Source: Haliotis asinina (lineage: Eukaryota; Mollusca; Gastropoda; Lepetellida; Haliotidae). Taken from it: a DNA stretch of 64,000 nucleotides. The notes under the pieces were generated by a model. That model saw only the letters and a program-made list of their open reading frames with translations, did not search any database and was not told the DNA's origin. Positions 23,601-38,600 of this stretch are shown here, one piece after another. The stretch spans positions 24,716,501 to 24,780,500 of the forward strand of contig NC_090295.1 in the NCBI RefSeq assembly GCF_037392515.1. The letters are read 5' to 3'. Numbering within the stretch: position 1 is the stretch's first letter; every line of letters starts with the position of its first letter. Position numbers and translations under genes: made by a program.

Positions 23601-26600
23601 GTACAGTATTTTCACAACCAGTGTTGGGGCAGTGCTGTAGTTGTTAAAGCAGTCCAATGAAGTCCATTTCTGGTGTCACCTGCCATGATATTGATTGAAT
23701 ATTGCTAAAAGCAGTCCAAAACCCATTAACTCACATTTTTTCTTATCCTGACTCATGCTTAATTGCTTATCACCTCTTCCTGGCGAAGGTAGTTGAACAC
23801 CCGAAGTCCCTTGAAGTTCCCTTCTAAAAGAAGTGGACGTAAAATTGACACTCACGTATTAACTCCCTTCCCAGCACATGGTCAGCTGATCGGCCATGAT
23901 ACTTCACTCTCTCACTATCGCCCGCCGAGGGTGGCTGGAAGCGTCTGGGGTCCCGTATATGGCAATAAGTTTTTCACTCTTTTGGTTTTTCTACCTAAAT
24001 GTGTGTTGTATGCAGTTTTTGGCTTGTATATGTTTATTATTATTATATAAATTTGTGATTATTGTGCCTTTTTCTAACACATAGTCTTTTTCTAAGACTT
24101 AGTCTCAGTTGATGAAATCGTGGTTTCAGTGCAGGTTACGCCTGTCGATGGTTGACTCACATGTACTTTGGCCGGCATGTAAACCTTTACGTTCTGCTCT
24201 TACTCGTTTTAAATTTTGCATTAAATTGTCTGAAGCAGAATTCTTATGATATTTACAGTCTGTTCACAGGCGTGCTAGAGATAAGCAACATCAGCTCACA
24301 TTAGCCATGTCTTATCTAGTGAAATAAAATTGGGTAACCGTTTAATTATTGATGCTGAGATTCATTCCAGCGAGATGCCAGCCGTATCTCCGAGGTTGTG
24401 TCCAGGGTTGGACGAGTCCCCTCCTAAGACTCAGAAGAAACCATCTGTTGAGGCAGGGCCGTCACAGGCCAAGAAAACTAAGTCGTCGTCATCGGTAAGA
24501 TCATCGTAGAATCACCCCTCGTTGATGAAGAGGAGTAAAGGAGGGGAGGAGATAGTCCCCGTGGCAGAACGTAAATTTCTTTACGAGTCTCCATAGATGA
24601 TACGGAGTGAAGACATCAGTCACATGTCGACTGCAACCTCGGGCATTGTAGACAACTCTTCAACACAGTCGTCAATGCATGTGCCGCATGCATTCGACGC
24701 AGGCGCTTTCATGCAGCAATTCACAACGCGAGCGACGATTGGAAGAGGAAAGACAACTGCACTCGTCAACCAGGTCGACTGCGATTCAGCGAGAGCATTC
24801 ATTTAGACCTGCACTCACGTCTGAGGATGAAGAGGAGATGCATGCACACATGCACTCCAGAAGATCCAGGTCCCAATCATCGTGTCGCAGCACAGAGAAG
24901 GATATACCCAGAAGGTCTCCTTCAGTCTCCCCTATTCATAGAAGACGTCGTATGCAGTCACCCTCCCCTTCGGACTCAACGCGGTTGTTCGACGCAGACA
25001 CATGCACCCAACATGAGCTTGATTAGGTCACGTTGAAGAAGAACGAAGAATACAATCTTCAACTACGTCGACTACTGCTCCTAGATCTACCACGACTGCA
25101 TCGTCACCAGTCCGGGTGGTCAGACAATGCACACTTCGTCAGCAGCTTCAGTCATCACAGCAAACACTACAGTTTGAAGAGAGATCCACCTACATCAAGT
25201 GAGTGCCAGCACAGACAAGTGCACTCACGTGGGTGAGTGTTCTCACAAGTCTACTCATCAACAAAGAAAATCTTCATCAGTCTCCCCAGTTCGTCGAAGG
25301 CGCCGTCAGCACTTGTCATCCTCTTCAGACCTGGACTCACATCGGCATCCATCGAATGTGTCGCACTCATGGAAGGATGAAGACAGACACTACCGATCGT
25401 CATCTCCGGATCATGAATGGTCTGGACTTAGTCTCACCATCAAAGGATTCCAACTAACCCAAGTAAGACATGCATTAACGTTTCCGGCTCTGATATCTAC
25501 GATTTCTGAGAAATTATCTATGGCATTCAAGTCAGCATCCAAGTTTCAACAACAACATATGCCACCTTTCAACGCTTGTCGCTTCCCTCTTTACCATGGG
25601 GAGTCCTCCATCAGGGCATCAGATGTAGACGAGGCATACAAGGTCATCAGCAGTCCCCGCAACGATCTTACTTGGTAGACGACATTCGGACGGGCTCGAT
25701 TTAGTCTCTCACAGCATACAAGCTCATCATGGGAGAAGTCAACTCAGTCTACAGTTGGACTTCACTCTCAGACTGCTAACTCAGCTCGAATGACTTGAGA
25801 TCTAACTCCTAGGGATTTGATTCATCACTACATTGAGATACATCGTTGTCCCAGGATCGGTGGGTCGAAGTTCAAGCCGATGATTAGAACAAGTTCTACT
25901 CTCTCTGTTATCACTAGGTCAGTGATCATGTCTACTCGATCTGCTCACATCACCTCAGGATATGACCAGACAAAGGCACCTACTACGACGTTAGTGACAG
26001 TGGTTTCATGGTTTCCTGAGTCATGGTTTCATGTCCTGATCGGTTTACGATGCTGGAGATCTTGAGACTATACCTGCTATGGTAGACTCGCCAGTCAATG
26101 TTTGCGCAGGAATTTACATATTAGAGCCTGCATTCTACAACCATCTTTAGGTAGACACGTCTCTTCTAGGTTGGAATGCCCATCTAAATAACGATGTTGC
26201 AGCGGGATTCTGGAAGAAGGAAGATCGAGCTCTTCACATCAACCATTTGGAGAAGAAAGTGGTGATGCATGTTATCCATCATCGGTCGACAACACCAAGA
26301 GATAAGTTACTGATGATCCAGACGGACAACTCAACAGTAGCCTTCTACGTAAACATGGGTCAATGAGACCTCCATCTCTACTACACCTGACGTTTCTACT
26401 CTTCGACATGGTCGACAGTCTGGATCTTCAAATCAAAGAATCTCACACACCAGGAGCCTGCAATATCATGCATATGGCAGACACCTTATCTCGCCCTCTT
26501 CGTCTATCACCGGCAGAGTATGTGCTGCATCGAGAGATGTTCCAACTAATCAGCAGGAGGTTCGGATCACTGCAAATAGACTTATTTGCAACAAGGTTCA

Positions 26601-29600
26601 ACTAACAGACTGAAACCTTTGTGTCACCGGTACCAGATCCATTAGCCTGGGCAACTCTCGGGATCTCGTGGGAAGGACTAAAAGCATTCGCATTTCCCCC
26701 TCCAGTGCTGCTACCAAGAGTCATTGAGAAAATCAGACAGCTACCAGGTTAACCGGACAGACAGTTCCGCATACCGGCCTTGTCTTTAATACTTGGATCT
26801 CATAACTACTGAGGCAGCTGAAGGCAACATATCTGCAGATAGCAGAATATTTATGCCACTTACGACATTCATGAAGTCTGAAAGGCTCTACATTATCTAC
26901 ATACTTGGCAGCAATCAGGTCAGTAGTCACCATGGAAATGGAAACCAAGCTGACTAAAGTACCTGAGCTATTTGCCTTCCTACACTCCTTCAAGTTGGAA
27001 GATCAACGGCATGGGATCTAAACATTGTACTTCAACATCTCACAAGTGATGCGTACAAACCGCTTGATCAGACATCATCTGAACTGCTCATATTCAGAAG
27101 ACACTGTTTTTAACTTGCCTTAGCTACAGCTGCACACATGTCACAAATTCATGCTCAAGACTTCAACCGCACGAGCTTTGATGCAAATCGTCAGCAGACA
27201 GCTCATCCTGATCTATGATGGGATTTTATTGCAGAAAATCGACTGCCTGGTCAACTGGATAGACAATTCAACATACCCGGCATTATCTTCAATTCTGAAA
27301 CCTCATGATACTCAAGATTTATCATTATGTCCAGTGAGGGTATTGAAGATATACATCGTACATACCAAGTCCAGAAGGCAACATTTCAAGCGCCCGTTTA
27401 TCCACTGAGACACCTACGGAAGTATCCCGCAACACTATCTCAGTGTGGATTAGAAGTGTTATACTTAGAGCATATGAAGCAGCAGGATTGGATCCTCAGT
27501 GAGCTTCCAACCCACACGAAGTCAGAGCCTTGGCCTACATGGGAATTGCTTGCTATCAGCTATAATGGAGGGCTGCTTTTGGAAGTGTTTACCAACCATT
27601 ATCTACAAGACAACAGCAACGACAGTGACTTAACTCACCCGATTTATCACGTGACTTGTGCAAGCCAGACGCTCTGCGGAGTATTTTGGTTGAAAGTCCA
27701 TGCACACGTCTTAAACAGACTGGGATGAGTGATTATGACCCTGTACTCGTAATGAAGATACTTGTACATGAAGAGGGGTCGCAACTAGTATCGATTGCTA
27801 TATCTTGATATTTAGTTGCATCAGAAACTAGCAGGATGCCAGTTACTTTTGATGTCATCACGTGCCAGTCAACAATGCCTTCTATGGAAGTTACAAGTTC
27901 CCGTTAGGGGGGAAATTATTGGACGTAATTTGGAACTGATAGCAGAATCCAGCATGGTCTGACCCACTGCCGTTTCCATCGGATTCTGTAAGCAATTAAG
28001 CATGAATCAGGATAAGGAAAAATATGTAATTTTCGGAATAAAATTGATATTATGTACTTATGCTGACACGAAAGCCCTTCTAGCCGCCCCTCACAGACAC
28101 GCTGAATTCTAGCATTCTCGTGTTAGGTGATTATAGGAGAGATAGTAAAGTATCATGGCCGATCAGCTGATGCTGCGAAGGGAGGTAATACATGGGTGAG
28201 TGTGAATTTTACATCCGCTTCTTCTAGAAAGGAACTTCAAGGGATTTCAAGTGTTCCACTACCTTCGCCAGGAAGAGGAAATAAGCAATATCAATTTTAT
28301 TCAGAAAATTACATAATGCATGTTTTAATTCAGAAATGGATTCTCTTGAACTTCAACCTGGATTTAACCCAGCTATAAAAATTAAAGATATTGACCAAGA
28401 GAAAATGGAGGCATCTGGATCCAACCAATCAAAAGGTTCCAACTCCCTGAAGAACTCGTCAGATTTTAGCAGACTTGTGAGTAGCCAATCAACAGCCAGC
28501 AAATGTAAAATGAGTCATGAATCAGAAGAAGGAGATGCTTTTAACTTATCAGGGTTTGCAGCTATGGAGGAAAATGCAGCAGTTGTAGACACACAAGTGA
28601 AAGGTAAGGAAACAAATTCATTGTTTAGTATCATTTGCCAGAATATTACTTATTGAGAAGCAACCATGGGATTATGGGTTCGATTCCCCACATTTGTGTG
28701 TCCTATTTAGTGGTGTCCCCGCCTTGATATAGCTGAAATATTGCTAAAAGCAGAGTAAACATCATCCTCGATATCTCTAGGGTATATGTAGCAATGAATT
28801 ACAACTCACTTTAACTTTTTAAATTATCTAACCAATTGAACTTGGCAACACAAACCATGCACAGGTTCTCTGAAAGAGGTAGAAGGAGTTCTTTCATTTT
28901 GTACCTATCAGTTTGTATGTATTTTTCCCCAAAAATCTGGGGGAACCTTCACAACTGCAACTGCTCTTTTGACACTGGCAGGCTCGGCTGTAACATCAGC
29001 TTTGTTGACTGGCTACTGTGAGGATGCGGAGCCACCACTTATTGAAACATATACCCTGGAGATATCATGGAAGAGTGAACCTATACTCATTCACTCCTTC
29101 TTGACCCCCCGGGGTAGAGATGTCCGCCTCTATGATTTTATCATAGTCGCTATGAATTTTAGTATCAAACTTTGCCATTATGATTGCACTGGAAACTCTA
29201 TGAATGTTTAAGAAAATTCATTAGAATTCTGATTTGTAGACAAAATATTTTTGCATCATTAAATACATTTTCCATTTTTACTAATCATCCATTGATTAAA
29301 TTTAATTATATACTGGAACTGGTATCATTGCTAGTAACAAAGGTAATTTTAGCGAAATTGTCTATTAGAAATCTAAAACTGATTTCAGTACCTTATCAGT
29401 TTTAAGTATGTGTGATTATTGAGTATATGACTTTTGAGGATTTAGTTGACTCCTAACTTTAAGGTCAAACTACTGATTTTGATTCTTGAAACTGCTATTT
29501 GCATCTTACATGAATGACTTTCTGCCCAGTAAGATACTCAATTAGACACTGTGTTAGAGTGAATATACTTTGGAAAAGTGGAAATATCTGTTTATGATGT

Positions 29601-32600
29601 GTTTTCAGCTGCTGCAAAAGAAGTAAAGCTGGATGTGAGAAACTTTGAGTACACTCGCCAACAGTGGACTGGGAAGTCGCCAAAACAGTTCCTCATAGAT
29701 TGGGTGCGCAAGCACCTGCCACGGAGTGACCCACCAAAGTTTGACAAGAAACAGCACAAGCAGAAGTGGAGATCCACGTACGTAACACAGTAGTGGCTGA
29801 CCTGTGGTAAAATGAAATCACTCATTCACTCAGCCTTAAAATCAGCTAGATTTTCAGCTGAAATTCTCTTTCTGTCATCTGTCTATAGTCAGTTGTATGG
29901 ATAATAGTCGTTTACTGCTAGAAGCTCTTGTACATGTCTCAGGCAAAAGGAACTCACTTCTTTCCTGTGTGCGCTGAAGGAAGCACAAAAATGCTGAGTT
30001 TTGCTCAACCAGTGCAGAATATATCTCTGGGGTATATGCAAGACTCCAGGGTAACATAGATCATAAGTTCCCAGCTTGTGGAAACATGACTTGGACATGA
30101 TATAGAAGTGTTTAAAAATCTCATTATCTGTCTACATTATATTTGTTCCATGTCACATCTGCCATCTGGCATGAAATGTTGTGTGTTATGAAAACTATTG
30201 GCATTATGCTTCTGTTTCAGATGCACGGTGGACCGGAAGAAAGATGGCGGCATGTTGTCTGTGACACCTGAGATTTTGTGTGAGAACAACATGGAATCCC
30301 AGCATCTGGCTGCCACCCTGGCACTGTATCATCTGTGTCCGGGACAGGTATTTCAAACATCAGCTCCCATCTTATTATCTCAATCACACATACCATCTGT
30401 GTCCCGAACGCATAGGTCAAACATCAGCTCCCCTCTCAATGACCTGTACCACCTGTGTAAGGGACAGGCAGGTTAGACTGTATAACACAGACTGCCATTG
30501 TTCACACTGTTTTTGCAATCTTCTCCCGTTTCTGTTTTCCTACCCAGCCAATCCATCAGTTGTTACCGCCGCCATACAGAGATGTGTGGTTGGAGTGGAG
30601 GGATGCTGATAACACTGTCAAGCAGGAGGCCAAGGAGAAGGAAAACAAGGTAAGCATCTTGTGGTGTTCCTCAAGGTCTCACAGACATGTCAGGGATAAT
30701 TCTTAAGTGAAACAAATACCCTATCCTCCTTGCTTGTTTGAAGAAACAATAGCTACAATGTGTAAACTGTCATTCTGTGTTTCATTGTATACCAAAGGTA
30801 ATTGGAGAAATAACCTGAAGCTCACCTTTATTCCTTAAGGAACACCGATGGTCACAAAGGAATGCCTTAATTCAGTCACAGGGCTGGTGGGGTTGCCTAG
30901 TGGTTTAGGCATTAGCTCATTGCAATATAGACCTGTATTTGATTCCCCACAGGGGAATAATGTGTGAATTCCATTTCTGGTGTCCCTCACCATGATATTG
31001 AAGGAATATTGCTAAATGTTGCTTAAAACTAAACTCACTCACTCATTCAATCAGGAATGCCATGATACATCAATGAATGATTTGCTGACACCTGCTGCTA
31101 TGATATACAGCATGTCAGTTATTTTCAGTTTATTTTCTGATCCTTTCTGGCAGCCACGAGATCAGTTCATTGCCAGATTCCTGAGGAAAGTCCAGATGGA
31201 AGACAAGAAGGTCCGACCTTCCAAGGTGAAGGTCAGTGAGAGGAATGATGAGGAAATGACATGGGAGGACCTTGCAGATGAGGTAAGCAGTTTGTTGTCT
31301 AGCAGGTATCATACCACTGGCAGAACCAAACTAATATCTTGTCACAGTTGTATGAGTTGAACATGAAGATCCGGGGTAGAATATGCCTTCAGCAATCCAT
31401 GCTTGCCCATAGAAGGCAACTATGCTGTTCGTAAGAAACAACTTCCCAATTGCTTAGATCGATGCTCATTGTGTTGATCACTGGATTGTCTGGTCCAGAC
31501 TTGATTATTTACAGACAGATTTATAGTTGGAATATTGCTGAGTGTGGCATAAAACTAAACTCAGTCACTATTATCCACAAGCGTAAATGCATAGTTTGAA
31601 TTTTATTTAGAAATCGTGTTTGGTGTAAATAAGACGTTGTTTTCATATAACTGCAAATGATAATAATAAGCAATAATAATCATCATCTTTTATTTGTGGA
31701 CCTGTGAAGGTCCCAAGGTAGAATAGGCCTTCAGCAACCCATGCTTCCCATAAAAGGCGACTATGCTTGTCATAAGAGGCGACTAACGGGATCAGGTGGT
31801 CAGTCTCGCTGACTTGGTTGACACATCATCGGTTCCCAATTGCACAGATCGATGGTCTTGTTCTTGATCACTAGATAGTCTGGTCCACACTCGATTATAT
31901 ACAGACCGCTGCCATATAGCTGGAATATTGCCAAGTGCGGCATAAAACTAAACTCACTCACACACATTTATTTGTGTATATTTGAATGCAGGATGATTTT
32001 GGCCCACGTACCAGCAAAACTCCATCATCCTCTCATGTGTCAAAGCTTGATAGCAGTGCCTTGATACAGCTGTTCAAAGATAGGCTGTCATCCCAAGTGT
32101 ACCAGACTCTTCAGGACACTCGGAGGAAGTTGCCAGTGTTCCAGCACAGAGAGGAAATTGTGGAATGGATCAAGAGGGAAAATGTGGTGGTGATAGCTGG
32201 GGAAACAGGAAGTGGCAAGAGTACCCAGATACCTCAGTTTGTTCTAGAAGTAAGTCTCAAGATCATGTGTTCCATCTGCTGATCGTCTTTTGTATTTTGC
32301 AGTCACTTCAATCATGGATTCATAAAACAAGTCATTTGTACCCTGAACTAAACTTGAGGCATGCTTAGAGTAGGTGCAGGCCTAAAGTTTGTGCAGACTT
32401 AAGGTAGATGCAGGCTTAAGGTAGATGCAGGCCTAAAGTTTGTGCGGGCTTAAAGTGGGCAAGCTGGAAGTAGTTGCAAGTATAAAGTAGCTACAGGCTT
32501 AAAGTTGCTGTAGATGTTGGGTGCAATAAAATAGTGTTATGGTGTTTTGGGGTTGTTTGTGTTTATATATCGGTGGGTTGGGTGTCTTTCTATACACATG

Positions 32601-35600
32601 GTTTTGTAAACAAATAGCTTAGGTGGTTATAGTTACATCTTTGACCATTGTGCAAGCAAGTGACGTCCTTATCTTGTAGTCATTTATTCTACTTACTGCT
32701 TGTGTTTGGCAAAACAATTCCATTGGAATTTCCTTCATCGGTCATGTAGTGTAGCTGGGTATCTTTCGTATCCCTTCGCTGTCCGCCATGTTGGGCACAG
32801 AAGTGGAAGGTGCGTGGTGCCGCAGTGAAGTTGTTTATTGTTGCGTAGCCAATCATAACACTTTGTTGTGACCATTTGAAGGTTAGCTCATGGGGTATAT
32901 AAGAGCCTGATAGGACTGATATCGCTGTCTTGCGTATCAGTGTTCCTGAGCAAGTAAGTCCACTGCCTATACGGTTGATGTTCCCTCCGGCTCATTAGGG
33001 TTGGTTTGTTTTCTTAGGACTCGTGTTGTCAAGTAGTTTTATAGTCGGGTTGGAAAAAATAGAATATGATATAGTACATTCTACTTAATTCTTAGGAATT
33101 AAGTAGTTGTAGGAATTAGTGTAGGAAATAGGTTTTGTTTTTGTTAAAGGAGTGAGAGAGAGCAACTTTTGGTCAGTTTTTGTTATAATTTGTTTTGCTT
33201 ATTTTTCTTACGTTTTATTTAACAGAATAAATTCTTATTATTGTATAGACTTCTCCGTTGTGTTATATTTTGTTGAAAGTGACAAATGCAACTTAACCGA
33301 AGAAGAGTGTACACTGTTCTGCTGGTTTGTAGGTTTCCATCATATATTAGGATTACACAATGCAAAGTCCATAATAAACCATGAACATGGAAACACCGAA
33401 GTATAGTCTGCATTGAACTCCTGTCACTGGGCTGCCTCCCAGAGGGCACCTATTACAATATTAATAATAATAACAGGCTATTTATATAGCGCTTATATCC
33501 TTTTCCGTGACATGCTCAAAGCGCACAGAGTAACTAGTTCCAGAGTCACTATATACAAGTAAAGACAAGAGATTATTGGGGGATCACTGATGAAAAGCTA
33601 ATTTGTGAAGGGATGTCTTGAGTTGGCTTCTGAACAAGGAGAAATCAGTACAGAGACGGAATTGCTGGGGAAGACTGTTCCATTCCACAGCAGCAGAGTA
33701 GGAGAAGGTTCAGCATCCATGTAAGGTTGATCGTACTTTGGGGTCTTTTGAGTAGGTTTTTACACTGATACCGCAGAGATCGAGAAGGTGAATATGGAGT
33801 GAGGATACTGGAGAGGTAGAGCAGAGCCCGAGAGACAACAAAACACAATGCATAAGTCTTCTAGAGAATTCATTGTTCAGCTGGTGGCCAGTGAAGTGAC
33901 TGAAGACCAGCCCTGATATGTTAATGCTTCCTATTGCTAAGAGCAGTGCAAGACTAACCTCAGTTCAGTCAAATTGTTTATAGTTCCAGTTTTCATTTTC
34001 AGGAATCTGTAATGTCTGGTGCTGGAGCACAATGTCATATTGTGTGTACTCAGCCCCGTCGTATATCTGCTGTGAGTCTGGCAAAGCGAGTGTCAGAAGA
34101 GCTTGGAGAGGGAAGCCCTGGACACAAACAGTCACTTTGTGGCTATCAGATCCGCTTTGAGTCAAAGAAGGGACCCAACACAAAACTCACCTACTGCACT
34201 ACAGGAGTTTTGTTGCGTCAACTGCAGCAGGATCCGCTGATGTCACAGGTCACACATATCATCATTGATGAGGTAAACACTGAGATGGTACCTGTGGAAT
34301 GGACATATGCATGTGATATCAAACGTATTCAGGAGTAGACTTTTGTAGTAGAAATGATCTTCAAGAGTTATTTTCAATTATTTACAGTTGTTATACTTTT
34401 AGGCACTTCCATGAATCTTATGTGAAAGACTGGGAATGTATTTTATAGTAGTTTATTGACTTCATATGTTATTCAACTGTTGCTAAAACCATGAAAACCT
34501 TGAATGGACGTATCTTGTATTTCAGTGATTAATTTTATTATGCTAGGAATTGACCTTTGACATTCTGATGAGAGCTTGCTTGCTTGTTTGTGAAAAAACT
34601 GAACTATAGCACCTTTGCATCAGGTTTTGTCATATATAGAAGTAACACTGAAATGAAATGTAGAACTGAACATTAAGTTGTGGGTCCCTTGAACACAGCG
34701 TTATCTGTCTTGTATGGTTAGTTATATTTTTCAAATTCTTCAGGTTCATGAAAGAAGTGTCCAGTCAGATTTCCTGATGATTGTTGTCAAGGAGATTCTG
34801 AATCAGAGGCGAGATCTGAAGGTGATACTGATGAGTGCCACCCTGGACAGTGAGAAATTCTCAGCTTATTTCAGCCACTGTCCTGTCATCAGCATCCCTG
34901 GCCGAACATTCCCTGTGGAGGTACGGTTGTTCATTGTCTTCTTCAGTGTTGAGACTGAATATACACTGTTACACATAATAACCATTTTTAACATTATTAA
35001 TTACATATATTTCTGGATAGTGATATCACCATGTTTAACATTATTAATTACATATATTTCTGGATAGTGATATCACCATGTTTATCATTATTAATTACAT
35101 ATATTTCTGGATAGTGATATCACCATGTTTATCATTATTAATTACATATATTTCTGGATAGTGATATCACCATGTTTATCATTATTAATTACATATATTT
35201 CTGGATAGTGATATCACCATGTTTATCATTATTAATTACATATATTTCTGGATAGTGATATCACCATGTTTATCATTATTAATTACATATATTTCTGGAT
35301 AGTGATATCCCCATGTTTAACATTATTAATTACATATATTTCTGGATAGTGATATCCCCATGTTTAACATTATTAATTACATATATTTCTGGATAGTGAT
35401 ATCACCATGTTTATCATTATTATTGAAACACAAAGATGTAAGAATGCCAATCTGAGCACATTATCTAGGTGGAGGTCAGACTTGTCTTTCACAACAGCGA
35501 ATAAATCCCAAACAGGATCATGTAGCAAATGAGATGTCTTGAAACTTAAGTTGCACAAAAGTAATGCGTACACAAGTAATGATACATTAAGGAAACGAGT

Positions 35601-38600
35601 TCTTTACAATTATTAGAGCACCGATTCAGTTTGCCATCGAGTAGGATTAGTAATTGGTAATGGGGGTTTTGGGTCACCCCGCCAAATCCCTGCAAATTAG
35701 CAGGGAAAACCAGAGGTGCACCACATCTAAGACTAATTATACAACTAGTTTTTGTCTGCAAACCCATTCACATATAGTGGGTGGAAACTCCCCACTACCT
35801 TTAAACGGGGTGTGGGGGAAACCCCTACTAATTGTATTTACTCAGTAATCACATGCTATATTCAGAGTAACCATATCTATTATTGGCTCAGTGTTGTACT
35901 CTTGTCTTATCATGTTGTTTAGGTAGCTGGATATACACATATGTAAACTATCAACAATGAATTCAGTCAGAAAATACTCTTTGAATACATCTTCATTAAG
36001 AACAATAGTCAAATGATAGATGCCGTGCCCTAATTCTTTGAGTTTGTTAACAATCAGAAGCTCGACATCAGTCAAAGATATGTTTTCAGCCCACCACAAG
36101 TCCATTATTATACATAGATGTGAACAAATATCTAATAGGGTGATTATATCCGTATTCTGAGGATGGTGACTTTGGGGTCTAAAAAACTCCATTCAAGTAT
36201 TCCCTATACTACTCTTTATAAACACTGTGGTGGTGGGGTATCCCCCATATTGACTTCAGTGAAACAGTTTAACATGTATCTTCTATTATACCTTTGTTTT
36301 TTGTAATAAATACCTGTTGGGCTTGTTGTATCCCTTGTTTTATGTATTTGTTTTCTTCTCATCCTCGCTTATAGAAGATGTTTTATGAATCTTTGATCGA
36401 ATCTCCTCCTTCATTTGGTTGTATTCCTCTAGTTCACCTAGGATCAAACAAAACTCCTCTTCTGAGATTTTGTTGTCATTGAGTGCAGTGGAAACATGAT
36501 CTTCTATCATTCAGGAGGATTCTGTTGTTTACGACGTTGTAAAGGTAGTGGTCTTTGTTGTCCATGAAAATGTATGGAGAAATTAGTGTTACATTGAGAA
36601 GCCAGTTGATTTGAGATGGTAACATCATCCACCTGTTGTCGTCAGTGAGTGTTAGATAGTACGGTTTGTTTTGAATGATGTTTGTTCTACTGTCAAAGTC
36701 TTCTAAATCGAGCAATTTACCACCGAATGATGGGTATATTCCCCATTCATCTGCGTCGTCGTGAACTATATCGTATCATGTGTTGCTGTCAGATCCTGAT
36801 GTATCTAGGTTAAAAGTATTACCAGATATTTAATTCAGAAATATTACCATTTGTCAATTTTTTATACTGAGGCGATTCTTGGCGCTCAATCGCAGACGCG
36901 CTCCGGCATCATGGATAGTGGAACCGCTTACGACGCGTAGAAACAGTTTGTTGCTAATATTGAGGATGCAATAGCATCGCCAGTATATCTACCTAGTGCT
37001 ATAAATCGATACCAGGACACCATGCAATATGCCAGGTGAAAAGTGGACTATGTGTTCGATGTGGGATTATACATGGTGCCGAGCGACATGTGTTTGAGAA
37101 TTAGTAAAATAGCAGGCTACAACAATGAAATTATCACCATGGCTGACCAAACACTGGGTGTTAATGCTGATGTAAACATCTCCCATGTACCACCATCCAC
37201 CCCCACTGTGGCATCACCACCACAGCCAAGGGTTAAACCAGGGGTGTCGGGGGTCTCCCCCCACCCACTGTGCAGGTGTCCAATCAGCAGCATATCGATC
37301 GTAAAACAGCGTTGGTTGTCGGAGGAGATGCGGTCATCTTGTGCCTTAATTGGGTAAAAATTCCTTAGCCGCAGCGTTCACTAGTCCAGCCAAGGCGATG
37401 ATGAATGCCCAGAGATTTTGACCAAGCCACGTGGCAGTTTGGCCCATCATGCTGAGCAGCCATGATACAATGCTTCCTAGGATAACAGACAGGGCTTCTG
37501 CGGCCTTACCGAGTTTAGCCAGGGCCCTTCCAAGCAATTTCAGATGAGTTTTTATCCAGTCTCTGGCATCACCACCACTTGGTTTGAGGTGTAAGGAAGC
37601 CCCACTGATACTACAATTGTTGATATGGTGAAAGCCCAATGCCATCAGAATGCTGGCAATTCATGCCTTGCTCTCAGAACAATATTCGTATCCTGTCAGC
37701 CAACGTGGTATCCTCGTTCAGTGTTCTATCAATTGTTTCCCGAATGCGGCTGATCTGAGATCGAAGCTGTTCACGATTCGAGGAAGCGGATTCCAATCGT
37801 GCACATCTCTCATCTTCTAAATTACTAATTCGTTCTGTGATACGACACTTCATATCCTCGTCTTCTGTTTCGTCAAGTTTGTTTTTTTCACGAGCTATGT
37901 GCTTGTCAGGTTCGTTCAGTTTTCCCTTGTTGTTCACAAGTTCTCCGTGTACATGTTTCATGGCTTCATCTAGACCGCACAGTTCCCTCATTGGAAGTTC
38001 AAATCCTGGTAATGGTTTGTCCCAGTAACTACCCAACAGTTTTTTGATGCTGTCAGACGCTTCTGTAGCACGCTGTGTTATGTCACCACTGGAGGTGTGG
38101 AGACCCCTCCACAGTTCGGATCTGGTAGCTTGAAGATCTTAAATGACGTTCGGAGGAATCCTTAGGTTTTGCACCACCATAATCCTGCATGTTTAGATTT
38201 TCACGGATAAATTCAGAACCAAGATGACCAGCTAGATTTGACATGGCGAGTGCTTTTCTAGTGTGTTTCTTAAAGAGGTCAACCTCCAGGTTATCCTTGA
38301 GATGTAGAATGCCTTTTTTTATCTATAAAAAAAAATTTGAATAGTATCGGCCCTGAGGCTCGATGTAGTTTCTATCGCTTTATAATCCATTATAATAATT
38401 GTCGACTGCTGGTTTCAATAGTTCGTCGCTCATTTGTGAACTAGTAAGCAAAGTATCTTTATCGTAATCAACATCAGGAGGAGCAGTAGCTCCAAAATCA
38501 TCCATTTCAATTTCATCCATAGTTTTGAAATTATATCATATTAGTAAATATTAATATATAATGTCATAAGGTAGAAAGGTAAATCATTTTCGAAGATGAA

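Larger units (their letters stand above)
23762..28289 (+). mobile_element. DIRS-like retrotransposon C (second family)
   Basis: The left end (23762-23945) and right end (28110-28289) are inverted repeats: ATTGCTTATCACCTCTTCCT and GGCGAAGGTAGTTGAACAC on the left are mirrored by GTGTTCCACTACCTTCGCC and AGGAAGAGGAAATAAGCAAT on the right, and CAGCTGATCGGCCATGATAC is shared. The interior holds an Arg/Ser-rich gag-like region, a shrunken RT zone, RNase H and recombinase remnants in broken frames. Element D belongs to the same family. It occupies nearly all of DHX29 intron 7 and its right end is 45 bp before the exon 8 start. Confidence 0.82.

Noticed and set aside
28969..29211. 80-codon frame in intron 8
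   Set aside because: No similarity, lies between two clearly joined exons, composition like intron.
33152..33406. 84-codon frame with a hydrophobic start in intron 13
   Set aside because: No domain, follows the promoter-like segment by chance; T-rich composition explains the hydrophobicity.
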